DNA of 28,668 nt, taken from the NCBI GenBank assembly GCA_032718475.1, contig JAUCBJ010002654.1, positions 1 to 28,668 on the forward strand, given 5' to 3'. Positions 20,058 to 28,668 of this stretch are shown here, piece by piece. The stretch comes from Nemertoderma westbladi. Lineage: Eukaryota > Xenacoelomorpha > Nemertodermatida > Nemertodermatidae. Position 1 is the stretch's first letter, and each line of letters opens with the position of its first letter. A program made the translations under genes and the position numbers. The notes below the pieces were generated by a model. The model searched no databases, had not been told where the DNA came from, and was given only the letters and a program-made list of their open reading frames with translations.

Positions 20058-20774
20058 ATGGCGGGGAAACTGATCAGGAAGAGAAAGGCGGAGTCAGGAG
20101 GAAAGGAGATACTGGTGGATTTCACCAATAGGCATCCGGAAGAGAGGACGAGGGGATACTACGACCGGTTAGAAAAGGGTCACGCAGCACGAGCGCTACA
20201 GGACCACTTCAGGGAGATGCATGAACAGCGGCTGGTCGGGACCTACGGGACGCCGTCGCTGGACCACGCGATCTTCGAGCATTTCCACTACGTGGTGAAA
20301 GGAGACGAGGCGAAGTTCGGGATTCCGAAGTACGCGAGAGAGTCACCGAGGAAAGATTGGAAGATTATCAAACGGAGGCTTCCGTTTACCTACCAGGAAG
20401 TGGCGACGGCGGCATCATATGCCGGGGTGATAAATACGCAGAGGTATTTGGATAGGTGGACGCCACAGAACAGAGGAGAGTTTAGGGATTTCTTGGCGGA
20501 GCATGTGCCGCGGGCAATGAAGATGATCTTATGGGACGCCACCAGGGGGAGACAACAGGGCCACTTGGAGGGGCCACCCGCGAAGCGATATCGGGAGCTG
20601 ATAACACCGGCACCCAAGGAGCCAACGACCGGGATCAGTAAGGAGGTGGCGGCGAGAGTCCGAAGACAGAAAGCAGATCCCAGAGGAGCGGTAGTTACCA
20701 GGAAACGACCCAGGGAGGAGGACGGCAAAGGGAAAGACTTGAGGTTGTTCCCCATGGCTGGTGGAACGAACTAA
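20058..20774 (+). CDS. Element 3' accessory ORF, basic protein of unknown function
   Basis: 238 codons starting at an ATG in a good context (GAAATGG); the frame extends upstream to a TTG at 19965. The protein is hydrophilic and basic, with no signal peptide or membrane segment, so it is not an Env. A basic cluster at residues 4-10 (KLIRKRK) and another at 215-219 (RKRPR) look like nuclear-localisation signals. The middle (about 20-165) is predicted by eye to be mainly helical, with HPEERTRGYYDRL, a HFREMHEQR stretch and aromatic-rich blocks; the C-terminal 60 residues are Pro/Lys/Arg-rich. No family was recognised. Unlike gag-pol it is free of breaks. It sits between pol and the 3' LTR, where accessory or env genes occur. 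A nucleic-acid-binding or nuclear role is inference from composition only. Confidence 0.65.
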   Translation: MAGKLIRKRKAESGGKEILVDFTNRHPEERTRGYYDRLEKGHAARALQDHFREMHEQRLVGTYGTPSLDHAIFEHFHYVVKGDEAKFGIPKYARESPRKDWKIIKRRLPFTYQEVATAASYAGVINTQRYLDRWTPQNRGEFRDFLAEHVPRAMKMILWDATRGRQQGHLEGPPAKRYRELITPAPKEPTTGISKEVAARVRRQKADPRGAVVTRKRPREEDGKGKDLRLFPMAGGTN

Positions 20775-21436
20775 GACTTCGGTGTAACGTGCCTAGAAGG
20801 CACCACGCGAAACGTGCGAACTTTTGAATAAAATTCAAATAATGTAAATAATCAAATAAGTGCAATTTGTATGTACGTACGTAGCAATCAGTAGTTTAGT
20901 AATGAAATATACATATTTGAAGTAAGTACTATAGTCATACAACCTTTTTCAATTAGCTACTGGGACTGGGAGCCAATTGACTATGGCACTATAGACGAGA
21001 CAATAGACGATTTCACGCTTCTTGAGTGCGACGGCACAGGAAGTGGGAAGGGGGGTGAGGTTCGTCAGGAGGAGTGAGTGAGATAGAGGAGGGGTCGAGA
21101 AGAGGGTGATAGTGTGGAGTGCGAGGAGAGCGTGGGCGCAATTCAGGTGTGGGGGGGGGGGGGGGGGAGAACCGAGAGAAGAAGTGTGGGACGAGGAGGT
21201 CCGGGAGTATGCGAGAGCTAGGGTGAGAGTGGAGGAGAGTTAGGGCGAAGGTTTTGGGGAAACAAAAGTCGTGTGAGAGGAGCGCGCGATCGGCCCGACA
21301 CGGGACGCCAGGCAAACGGGTAGCATTATCATACCCATAGGGAGCGGCCTGGAAAGCCGGCTCCGAAAGAAAATAATCCCACCCCACGCCCGACTCTAGG
21401 TCGGGGTCCAGCGGAATTGTAGCGCACTAGAGGTGG
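20775..21436. other. 3' untranslated region of the element
   Basis: It contains a purine-rich segment with a 17-G run (21151-21167) and a small hairpin (CCCGAC/GTCGGG near 21388-21404). A 124-codon minus-strand frame (21013-21387) is Pro/His-rich, arises from this purine-rich plus strand, and is not supported as a gene. Confidence 0.5.
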
Positions 21437-21465
21437 ATGCTATCTTCTCACCGGGAAGATAGCAT
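21437..21465 (+). promoter_or_regulatory. Perfect 11-bp hairpin abutting the polypurine tract
   Basis: ATGCTATCTTC (21437-21447), loop TCACCGG, then GAAGATAGCAT (21455-21465). The stem ends one base before the G-run that primes plus-strand DNA. Confidence 0.8.
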
Positions 21466-21474
21466 GGGGGGGAG
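21466..21474 (+). promoter_or_regulatory. Polypurine tract
   Basis: GGGGGGGAG lies directly before the TG of the 3' LTR, the expected place and composition for the plus-strand primer. Confidence 0.85.
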
Positions 21475-22035
21475 TGTTAGCTTATCCTATTCCGCTAACA
21501 CAAACCCATAAAGTGAGCCGTTAAGCAATATTGGGAGCACGAGGTTGATTACCAATATCAACCTCGTGTCACCCCAACAAAGTGGGAAGGAGAAAACACA
21601 CACACACACGCACAATAAGGGTCAGGGGTTATACCCCTGAAAGAGGGAGAATAGCAGGGGCAAGGGGGAAGCACTTCAGGGGAGGAAAAGGGTGACAACA
21701 GAGTTATTAGCCAATGGGGGGAAGGCACCGGCTGAGTAGCGTAACTTGGCCAACCGTGCAATATATTACCATTCAGTCAGTGTATCATTTAGTCAGTGTA
21801 GCATTTGGTGTTAGTTAGGTTAGTTTAGCTAGGGAAGTACCGGGACTTTTAATCACCGTTTCCCGCCTTCCGTTTACTATATCAGCAATTCTGTGTATCA
21901 TTCATTTATCTATACTATTATACCCAAGGACTATATACAACGAACAACGCGAACTCTTTTCACCTTTTCACACACGGCGGGGACGCGTAGATTAATAAAC
22001 CGGATAAATCGGGATCCTTCGTGGATCCCGTCACA
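21475..22035 (+). repeat. 3' LTR of BEL/Pao element
   Basis: 561 bp, TGTTAGC...CGTCACA. Identical to the 5' LTR by eye apart from one substitution (CCTATT against CCAATT) and one extra CA in the dinucleotide tract. Confidence 0.97.
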
Positions 22036-23722
22036 GTTGATCTCTATAATGCTGGCTGTTGATCCCTATAATGCTGGCTGTTGATCCCTGTGATGCTGGC
22101 TGTTGATCTCTATAATGGTGGCTGTTGATCCCTATAATACTGGCTGTTGATCCCTATAATGCTAGCTGTTAATCCCTATAATGTTGGCTGTTGATCCCTA
22201 TAATGCTGGCTGTTGAGTTGATCCCTATAATGCTGGCTGTTTAGTTGATCCATATAATGTTGGCTGTTGAGCCCTATAATGTTGGCTGTTGATCCCTATC
22301 TATAATGTTGGCTGTTGATCCCTATCTATAATGTTGGCTGTTGATCCCTATAATGCTGGCTGTTGATCCCTATAATGTTGGCTGTTGAGTTGATCCCTAT
22401 AATGCTGGATGTTGATCCCTAGAATATTGGCTGTTGATTCCTATAATGTTGGCTGTTGATCCCTTTAATGTTGGCTGTTGATCCCTATAATGTTGGCTGT
22501 TGATCCCTATAATGTTGGCTGTTGATCCCTATCTATAATGTTTGCTGTTAATCCCTATAATGCTGGCTGTTGATCCCTATAATGGTGGCTGTTGATCCCT
22601 ATAATGTTGGCTGTTGATCCCTATAATGCTGGCTGTTGATCTCTATAATGTTGGCTGTTGAGTTGATCCCTATAATGTTGGCTGTTGATCCCTATAATGC
22701 TGGATGTTGATCCCTAGAATATTGGCTGTTGATCCCTATAATTTTGGCTGTTGATCCCTATAATGTTGGCTGTTGATCCCTATAATTTTGGCTGTTGATC
22801 CATATAATGTTGGCTGTTGATCCCTATCTATAATGTTGGCTGTTGATCCCTATAATACTGGCTGTTGATCCCTATAATGCTGGCTGTTAATCCCTATAAT
22901 GTTGGCTGTTGATCCCTATAATGCTGGCTGTTGAGGTGATCCCTATAATGTTGGCTGTTGAGCCCTATAATGTTGGCGGTTGATCCCTATAATGTTGGCT
23001 GTTGATCCCTATCTATAATGTTGGCTGTTGATCCCTATAATGGTGGCTGTTGATCCCTATAATGCTGGATGTTGATCCCTAGAATATTGGCTGTTGATCC
23101 CTATAATGCTGGATGTTGATCCCTAGAATATTGGCTGTTGATCCCTATAATGTTGGCTGTTGATCCCTATAATGTTGGCTGTTGATCCCTATAATGTTGG
23201 CTGTTGATCCCTATAATTTTGGCTGTTGATCCCTATAATGCTGGCTGTTGATCCCTATAATGCTTGTTGATCCCTATAATGTTGGCTGTTGATCCCTATA
23301 ATTTTGGCTGTTGATCCCTATAATGCTGGCTGTTGATCCCTATAATGTTGGCTGTTGATCCCTATAATTTTGGCTGTTTTCCCTATAATGCTGGCTGTTG
23401 ATCCCTATAATGCTTGTTGATCCCTATAATGTTGGCTGTTGATCCCTATAATTTTGGCTGTTGATCTCTATAATGCTGGCTGTTGATCCCTATAATGTTG
23501 ACTGTTGATCCCTATAATGTTGGCTGTTGATCCCTATAATGTTGGCTGTTGATCCCTATAATTTTGGCTGTTGATCCCTATAATGCTGGCTGTTGATCCC
23601 TATAATGCTTGTTGATCCCTATAATGTTGGCTGTTGATCCCTATAATTTTGGCTGTTGATCCCTATAATGCTGGTTGTTGATCCCTATAATGCTTGTTGA
23701 TCTCTATAACGCTGGCTGTTGA
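22036..23722 (+). repeat. 22-bp minisatellite, right part
   Basis: About 75 copies of the same unit as 9385-10034, starting with the second copy of the 5-bp target duplication (22036-22040). Variants cluster: a GGATGTTGATCCCTAGAATATTGG pair recurs at about 22400, 22700, 23065 and 23105, and a shortened TGCTTGTTGATCCC unit at 23261, 23411, 23606 and 23691. This indicates multi-unit duplications. Confidence 0.97.
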
Positions 23723-24089
23723 GTATTGGAAATTGAAGTTGTTGGAAATTGAGCTGGGCAAATGACTAAATAATTTGATAATTGAAAAAAATTCCGGCAA
23801 TGCCAGCAGTAAGAAAACGTATAGAACAATCTTCACACCAAATAAAAATAAGGGCGGTGGCTCTGTCCTACTAAATATAATGTTTTATTAAGAGTTTTAA
23901 AATATTTACTTATTTTCATATTGAATAATCTATGATTTTTTTTGGATTTTCATGAAAACATTTTTCGTAATAAAATGGTATTTTGATATGATTGATAAAA
24001 TAAAATTATTGCTCAAGTTGATAGGATGGTTTGTTCGTGGTTCGTAGAAATCTATCACAATAACTTGGAATGTTTGGAACGTGCATGCG
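23723..24089. other. No gene seen; AT-rich
   Basis: Unique-looking AT-rich sequence with no open frame or repeat structure of note. Confidence 0.4.
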
Positions 24090-24206
24090 GAATGTATTAG
24101 GGATGCAACAGAGCTAAAATTTCATCCGGAGCCGGAGCCCGGAGGTTCCTCCGTGTTACAATATGAGCTCCGACCGGAGCCAGAGCCGGAGCCGGAGGTT
24201 TGGTGA

Positions 24207-24989
24207 TTGATAATTCAAGTGTATTGTATGGGCACGCACTTACTTTTAGACCTAATGGAAGAATGTGAATTGATACCAACAAATAACACATTCGAAAAGA
24301 GTAAGGGGAAGCTATGGACCTTTCAATACCCTAATGGAACCAAAGCACAACTGGATTACATCCTTATAAACAAAAAGTGGAGAAATAGCATGATCAACTG
24401 CGAGGCATACAGCTCGTTCAACCTAATTGGTTCGGACCACAGAATTGTGACTGCAGAGATCAGACTCAGTTTGAGAGCCAGCAAACCCAGGACAAGCAAG
24501 CAAATCAACTATGACTGGGAGAAACTCAGAACTGACAATGCTGTAAAGGATGCTTATACAGTAGAAGTTCAAAACCGCTTTGAAGCACTTCAGTCAATGG
24601 ATGAAGACCAATCCACCGATTCAATATACCAGAATATAATAACAGCCCACAAGGAATCAGCTAAGAGGCATATCCCCCAGAAACCTAAACGAAAACAGTA
24701 TGTGCCATGGCAAAACTCTGAGGTTACTTGTAAGAGAGAAGATCTTAAGATAGCCTACAAAGTTAAAACCGAACAACCAACAACCGAAAACATTAACAAG
24801 GTTAAGAAAGCTAAGGACGATCTTAAATTGGCCTACAACATCAGCCAGGAAAAGTACATACAGGATAAAACTGAAGCAATTACAACTGCTCACATACAGC
24901 AACAATCAAGACTTACCTGGCAAACTGTAAATGAGGTATCTGGTCGGAAAAGCCGTTTTCTCAATCCTGGCTGGCGTACTGCAAGGTGA
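24207..24989 (+). pseudogene. LINE endonuclease C-terminus and linker
   Basis: 260 codons. GKLWTFQYPNGTKAQLDYILI and IGSDHRIVTAEI (residues about 30-90) are the end of an apurinic-type endonuclease domain of a non-LTR retrotransposon; the SDH triad His is present. A Lys-rich linker with a QNRFEAL...AKRHIP...W segment follows, as in RTE-like or related LINEs. The N-terminal half of the endonuclease is missing. Near 24945-24970 the sequence jumps straight into the RT GVLQGD motif in another frame, so the tail here (FLNPGWRTAR) is out of frame. Confidence 0.85.
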
Positions 24990-25869
24990 CACATTAGCAC
25001 CATTACTATTTGTAATTGTGCTGGATTATGCAATGAGGACGGCCACAAAGGGTGAAGATCTGGGATTCACACTTCAAGAACGCAGAAGTAGTAGATATCC
25101 GGCAACTACAGTCACAGACACCGACTTTGCGGATGACATCGCCCTGCTCTCTAATACGCTAGCAGATGCACAGCTTCTACTAAATAAAGTGGAGAGGGCT
25201 GCTAAGGAGGTTGGATTGCATATAAATGCTACCAAGACCGAATTCATGACCTTTAATGTTGATGGAAACTTGACAACCATTGATAATAATCAACTAAGGA
25301 AGGTCGATGACTTCCAGTACCTTGGATCATGGATAGAGAGTAGCAAAAAGGACATAGAAGTTAGGAAAGCAAAGGCTTGGGTAGCTCTATCAAAAATGGA
25401 TACCATCTGGAAATCAGATCTCTCCAGGCACCTGAAGACTAAGTTCTTTCGAGCCACAGTGGAAAGTGTATTTTTATACGGGGGTGAGACCTGGACACTG
25501 ACTAAATCACTTGAACAACGAATTGATGGTTGCTACACAAGACTGCTAAGGGCAGCCCTAAACATCAGCTGGAGACAACACATGACAAACGCCGAGCTTT
25601 ATGGTACAATACCACCTGTATCAACCACCCTCCGTGAACGCAGATTAAGATTCAGTGGGCACTGCTGGCGAAGTAAAGACGAGGTCATACCAGATCTACT
25701 TCTCTGGCAACCAACTCATGGAAAGCGTAGTCGTGGACGACCTGCCATAACATATATAGATCAACTTGAAAGGGATACTGAATTTGGGAGAAACGAAATT
25801 GCGACAACTATGGAGAATCGGGAAGCCTGGAAGGATCTCATTTCCACTGTCCGAGTTCGCTCGACCTAG
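24931..25869 (+). pseudogene. LINE reverse transcriptase C-terminal half
   Basis: 312 codons. ILAGVLQGDTLAPLLFVIVLDYAM is RT motif B, DFADDIALLS motif C with both Asp residues, and HINATKTEFMTFN plus FQYLGSWI the following palm and thumb blocks. The C-terminal region (ETWTLTKSLEQRIDG..., WRQHMTNAELYG, RERRLRFSGHCWR, HGKRSRGRP) is typical of RTE-like invertebrate LINEs. The fingers and motif A are absent: the endonuclease linker is joined directly to motif B with a frame change, a deletion of very roughly 180 residues. The stop is followed by TAGTAGTAGTATTATTATAG, a short repeat tail of the kind found at LINE 3' ends. Non-functional. Confidence 0.88.
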
Positions 25870-26780
25870 TAGTAGTAGTATTATTATAGTAGACATAGAT
25901 AGATTTATGCGTTCATGAAAAAAAAGAGGGGAGGGGGGGGGGATTTGATGCAAATTCTTTCTAGGCGACTTGATATCTCGCTCAATGTTAAATTATCAAT
26001 TAAGGGAAATGAGCAGTTTACAGTCGCATGCTATTCTATTCTAATCAAAGCAATAAACTATATCCAATAGAACAGGATACAGTTTTATTTTTGGGAGTAA
26101 TCAGCAGTTATTTGCGTCGATTTTCTCCTGGAGAGGATTTCATTTTGATTGCGTCCAAACCAAAGACTCCCTTATTTGGTGTTCAATGGGCTAAAATATA
26201 CTGTAATGTTTTAGACTTTTCAGTTCACACTCATTACGCAAACTCTGTTATATTTATTTCTTACGACTAGACTATCAGTAACTTCGGTTTGTTGTCAACT
26301 TATCATCGACACTATTTTTATGGGACATTGTGTAATTAATTTCCAGGAGTTGGTGCAGTATTCAGTATATTGTCATTGATAAACGATAAAATATGTACCA
26401 CCTACCTTAAACAGTAGGCTGGCATAAACCGGATATCTAAAATAATATTTAGTAATTTGGATATATCACAACAGTTTAGAGGGCCCTCGGGCTCTATTTA
26501 CATTATTGGAACTGAAATACAATCTCCGCACACAAATATTGTATAAACTATTAAAATTATTATTACATAAATTTAATAAACAAATAGTTCTAGAATTATA
26601 AGTATTTAAACCAGCCTGTCGGGGATGGGGATGGGAGGGGGGATGGGGGGGGGGGGGGGGGGTGTTATCAGGAAACTTAAAAAAACAAGCTGTAAATTAC
26701 TTAATGAGTTATTATGTTAATTACTATGATATTTACATCATTCCTACATCAGAAAAACTTATCATTTTAATTCGAGTTTA
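25870..26780. other. Interior of the hAT-like element, no gene
   Basis: AT-rich, with G-runs near 25932-25942 and at 26645-26662. An 80-codon frame at 26028-26270 shows no family signature. Confidence 0.4.
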
Positions 26781-26901
26781 AACAACAAAAGCTCCGGATT
26801 GGCTCCGGGTTAATTTGCCCGGAGCCGGAACCAGAGCCAGAACTATAAAATTGGCCCGGAGCTCCGGATTTCCGGAGCCCTGTCGCATCCCTAGAATGTA
26901 T

Positions 26902-27523
26902 CATGGAATTCACAATGTGTATCAAACGTCTAGAAGGATTGATCATCCTGAAAGAAGCCTTTCTAATTTAAGATAACATTTTAATTCTTTAACAAAAAAC
27001 CTCTAAACTTTAAATTCGATGCGCACTCGGACCTTTTATGAAATATTTAACTCTTATTTGTATTTTATTTTATTACAACAAAAATTGAAATGGATTATGA
27101 GAGAATTGTTTTTTTAAAGCTATAATAAATTAATATATTGAAAATAATTAAATTATGTAGAAACAACAATAACACAAGAGATAGAAACAAACAAGAAATA
27201 CAATATTCGATAGATAATAAGATATTATTTTAATGAATCAAATAATGATTGCGACACGAACACCCCCCCCCCCCCCTCCCCCAACCTTAATTGAATATTG
27301 TGTTCGGGTTCGGGACACTGCGACATAAATAAATCAAAGCAATACGAAAACATATTAAATTCATACAAAAAAAGCAAACAGTCAGTCATCCGAAGCCGGA
27401 GGCGAATGTAGTAAGTTTCTATGACAATAATGGTTCTTGAATAGGAACCGGCATTCACTTTTTTTGTCCATTTGGAGGCGGACAGTAAGTTATCAAAAAT
27501 TAATCCATTACAGACATAATTTA
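26902..27523. other. No gene seen; AT-rich with a C-run
   Basis: The stretch is AT-rich, with a 14-C run at 27263-27276 followed by CCC groups. The minus-strand frame crossing it is low complexity. Confidence 0.4.
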
Positions 27524-28321
27524 CACCATGTCCCGTAATATAGTGTCATTTTCTGATGACACGGACCACCCCCCCCCCCAGATTTTTCTACAAATCTTTA
27601 TCATATTGCTTAAAATTTGAAACACAACTAGTTCAACTTTTCGCCTTTAAATTTTATTTATAAGCGTTTTAAAAAAGTGTCTTTTGCGAAATCGCACCCT
27701 CAGTATCGTGGCCATTCTTCGCATTTGTCGTAACTTTTACATATCATTAAAAAGCTCGCGTTGCAAGGATTCCAAATATGTAACAATATCTGAATTTCGT
27801 TGAGAAACAGCTGAGATACAGGCGTTCAAAGATTCCAATAATTATCGTTCGCTGAAGGCCATTTAATATTGTATAGGCATACCGCTGTTGCCAACCAACT
27901 CATAAATATATAACACATTCCAGAACATCGTGTGTTTATTAATTAGAATAAATGGCCTTCAACGAACAATAATTCTTGCAATCTTTGATCGCCTATATCG
28001 CAGCTGTTTCTCAACGAAATTTAGATATTGTTACATATTTCGAATCCTTGTAACGAAAGCTTTCTAATTACAACTAATGTGAAGAATAGCCACGATACGG
28101 AGGGGCGAATTCGCAAAAGACACTTTTTTAAAACGCGTATAAAATAAATTTAAAGGCAAAATCGAAAATTCCGGCTTCATGGGGTTATCGACGGTGAGTG
28201 GAACTAGTTGTGTTTCAAATTTCAATCAATATGATAAAGATTTGTAGAAAAAGTTGGAGGGGGGGGGGGGGGGGGGGGGTCCGTGTCATCAGAAAATGCC
28301 ACTATATTACGGGACATGGTG
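27524..28321. mobile_element. Foldback MITE with TA target duplication (Tc1/mariner-like)
   Basis: The ends read CACCATGTCCCGTAATATAG inward from both sides, flanked by TA (27522-27523 and 28322-28323). The arms extend far inward: 27524-27865 pairs with 27950-28321, with scattered differences and about 45 extra bases in the right arm. The loop is about 84 nt. No transposase is encoded. A C-run (11) in the left arm corresponds to a G-run (21) in the right arm. Confidence 0.85.
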
Positions 28322-28323
28322 TA

Positions 28324-28668
28324 TATAGTTATATAAACTCCCAAATGTCATTATTTTTTCCAATACCCAATTTATACGTATTGATTCAATATAAATGTTA
28401 ATATTCAGTCTAATACCGGAAGAACTTTACAGATAAACAAATCTTTAGGCAGCCGAATTAATTTTTTTTATCAAATTAAATATTCGTGCGTCACTTTTTT
28501 CCAAAACTTTATGAAACACAACAAACTTCCTTACTATTTCCTAACTCCTTAATTCCTTACCATGGGGGACGCACCAGGGACCTCAAAACGTATACAACTG
28601 TAACCTGTAGTAGGTGAACACAGATAAATTATTGACCGATATTAGTAGCAAGTGAAAAATAAATAAAT
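28324..28668. other. No gene seen
   Basis: AT-rich end of the window without open frames or clear repeats. Confidence 0.4.

Larger units (their letters stand above)
10035..22035 (+). mobile_element. BEL/Pao LTR retrotransposon, 12.0 kb, recent but defective
   Basis: Direct LTRs (559 and 561 bp, TG...CA ends) flank, in order, extended gag frames, a DUF1759-type gag domain, a CCHC zinc knuckle, a DUF1758-type aspartic protease, an RT remnant, Peptidase_A17-region RNase H, an H2C2 integrase zinc finger, an integrase core and a DUF5641-type tail. That order is diagnostic of BEL/Pao. The LTRs differ at one base and one CA unit, so insertion is recent. Coding lesions: several frame changes, an in-frame TGA at 15357 and an RT deletion near 16071-16083. 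At 12 kb it is long for the superfamily, because of a 3-kb N-terminal gag region and 2.8 kb between pol and the 3' LTR that hold a foldback array and a separate ORF. Confidence 0.95.
24098..26893. mobile_element. Non-autonomous hAT-like element carrying LINE sequence
   Basis: It begins TAGGGATGCAACAGAGCT and ends in the inverse of TAGGGATGCGACAGGGCT (two mismatches over 18 bp). GAATGTAT is directly repeated on both sides (24090-24097 and 26894-26901), the 8-bp duplication that defines hAT insertion. Subterminal CCGGAGCC-rich repeats occupy both ends (about 24125-24200 and 26790-26880), as is common in hAT elements. There is no hAT transposase frame; the interior is a defective LINE plus about 0.9 kb of AT-rich DNA with an 18-G run (26645-26662). 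Confidence 0.85.

Noticed and set aside
20058-20774. 3' ORF as an envelope gene
   Set aside because: It has no signal peptide, membrane segment or cysteine pattern; the protein is hydrophilic and basic.
21013-21387. 124-codon minus-strand ORF
   Set aside because: It is Pro/Ser-rich because it reads the complement of a purine-rich UTR with a G-run; no family signature and opposite to the element's transcription.
9385-23722. CRISPR-like reading of the 22-bp repeats
   Set aside because: The repeats are contiguous, with no unique spacers, and the genome is animal; this is a minisatellite.
26028-26270. 80-codon ORF within the hAT-like element
   Set aside because: No family motif, AT-rich chance frame, no transposase residues.

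Overview
This window looks like intergenic DNA from an animal, probably an aquatic invertebrate. Evidence: a BEL/Pao LTR retrotransposon, an endonuclease/reverse-transcriptase LINE, hAT-like and TA-duplicating foldback elements, long minisatellites and moderate AT content. No host protein-coding gene, rRNA or tRNA could be supported. The species cannot be fixed from the sequence alone.

Layout. 1-3420: divergent tandem repeats carrying CCATAGCAAC/CCATGGCAAC motifs, a degenerate repeat-protein fragment (minus strand), a LINE reverse-transcriptase scrap (about 1234-1560) and AT-rich repeat debris. 3424-4321: 32-bp minisatellite. 4364-4460: short inverted repeat. 5990-6081: orphan hAT-like end. 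6391-7986: a 1.6-kb segment bounded by 15-bp inverted repeats, with a (GTC)n tract and seven evenly spaced CTCF-like motifs; TTGGAACTAA repeats lie on both sides. 8210-9384: unresolved. 9385-10034 and 22036-23722: one 22-bp minisatellite split by a 12,001-bp BEL/Pao element (10035-22035) with a 5-bp target duplication. 24098-26893: hAT-like element with an exact 8-bp target duplication, carrying a broken LINE. 27524-28321: foldback MITE with TA duplication.

The BEL/Pao element is the centrepiece. Its 559/561-bp LTRs differ by one substitution and one CA unit, so it inserted recently. Yet the pol region has a frame change before the zinc knuckle, an in-frame TGA between protease and RT, an internal RT deletion that removes the region expected to hold the YVDD-type motif, and two opposing frame changes around the integrase core. 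RNase H, integrase residues and the DUF5641-like tail remain readable. It is also unusually built: about 3 kb of extra coiled-coil, Arg-rich and Gly/Asn-rich coding sequence lies ahead of the DUF1759 gag domain, the pol-to-LTR gap holds a three-way foldback repeat (including a perfect 101-bp inverted repeat), and an intact 238-codon ORF of unknown function sits where an env would be. A perfect 11-bp hairpin abuts the polypurine tract. The simplest reading is a non-autonomous element moved in trans by an intact relative, but sequence errors near G-runs could account for some of the frame breaks.
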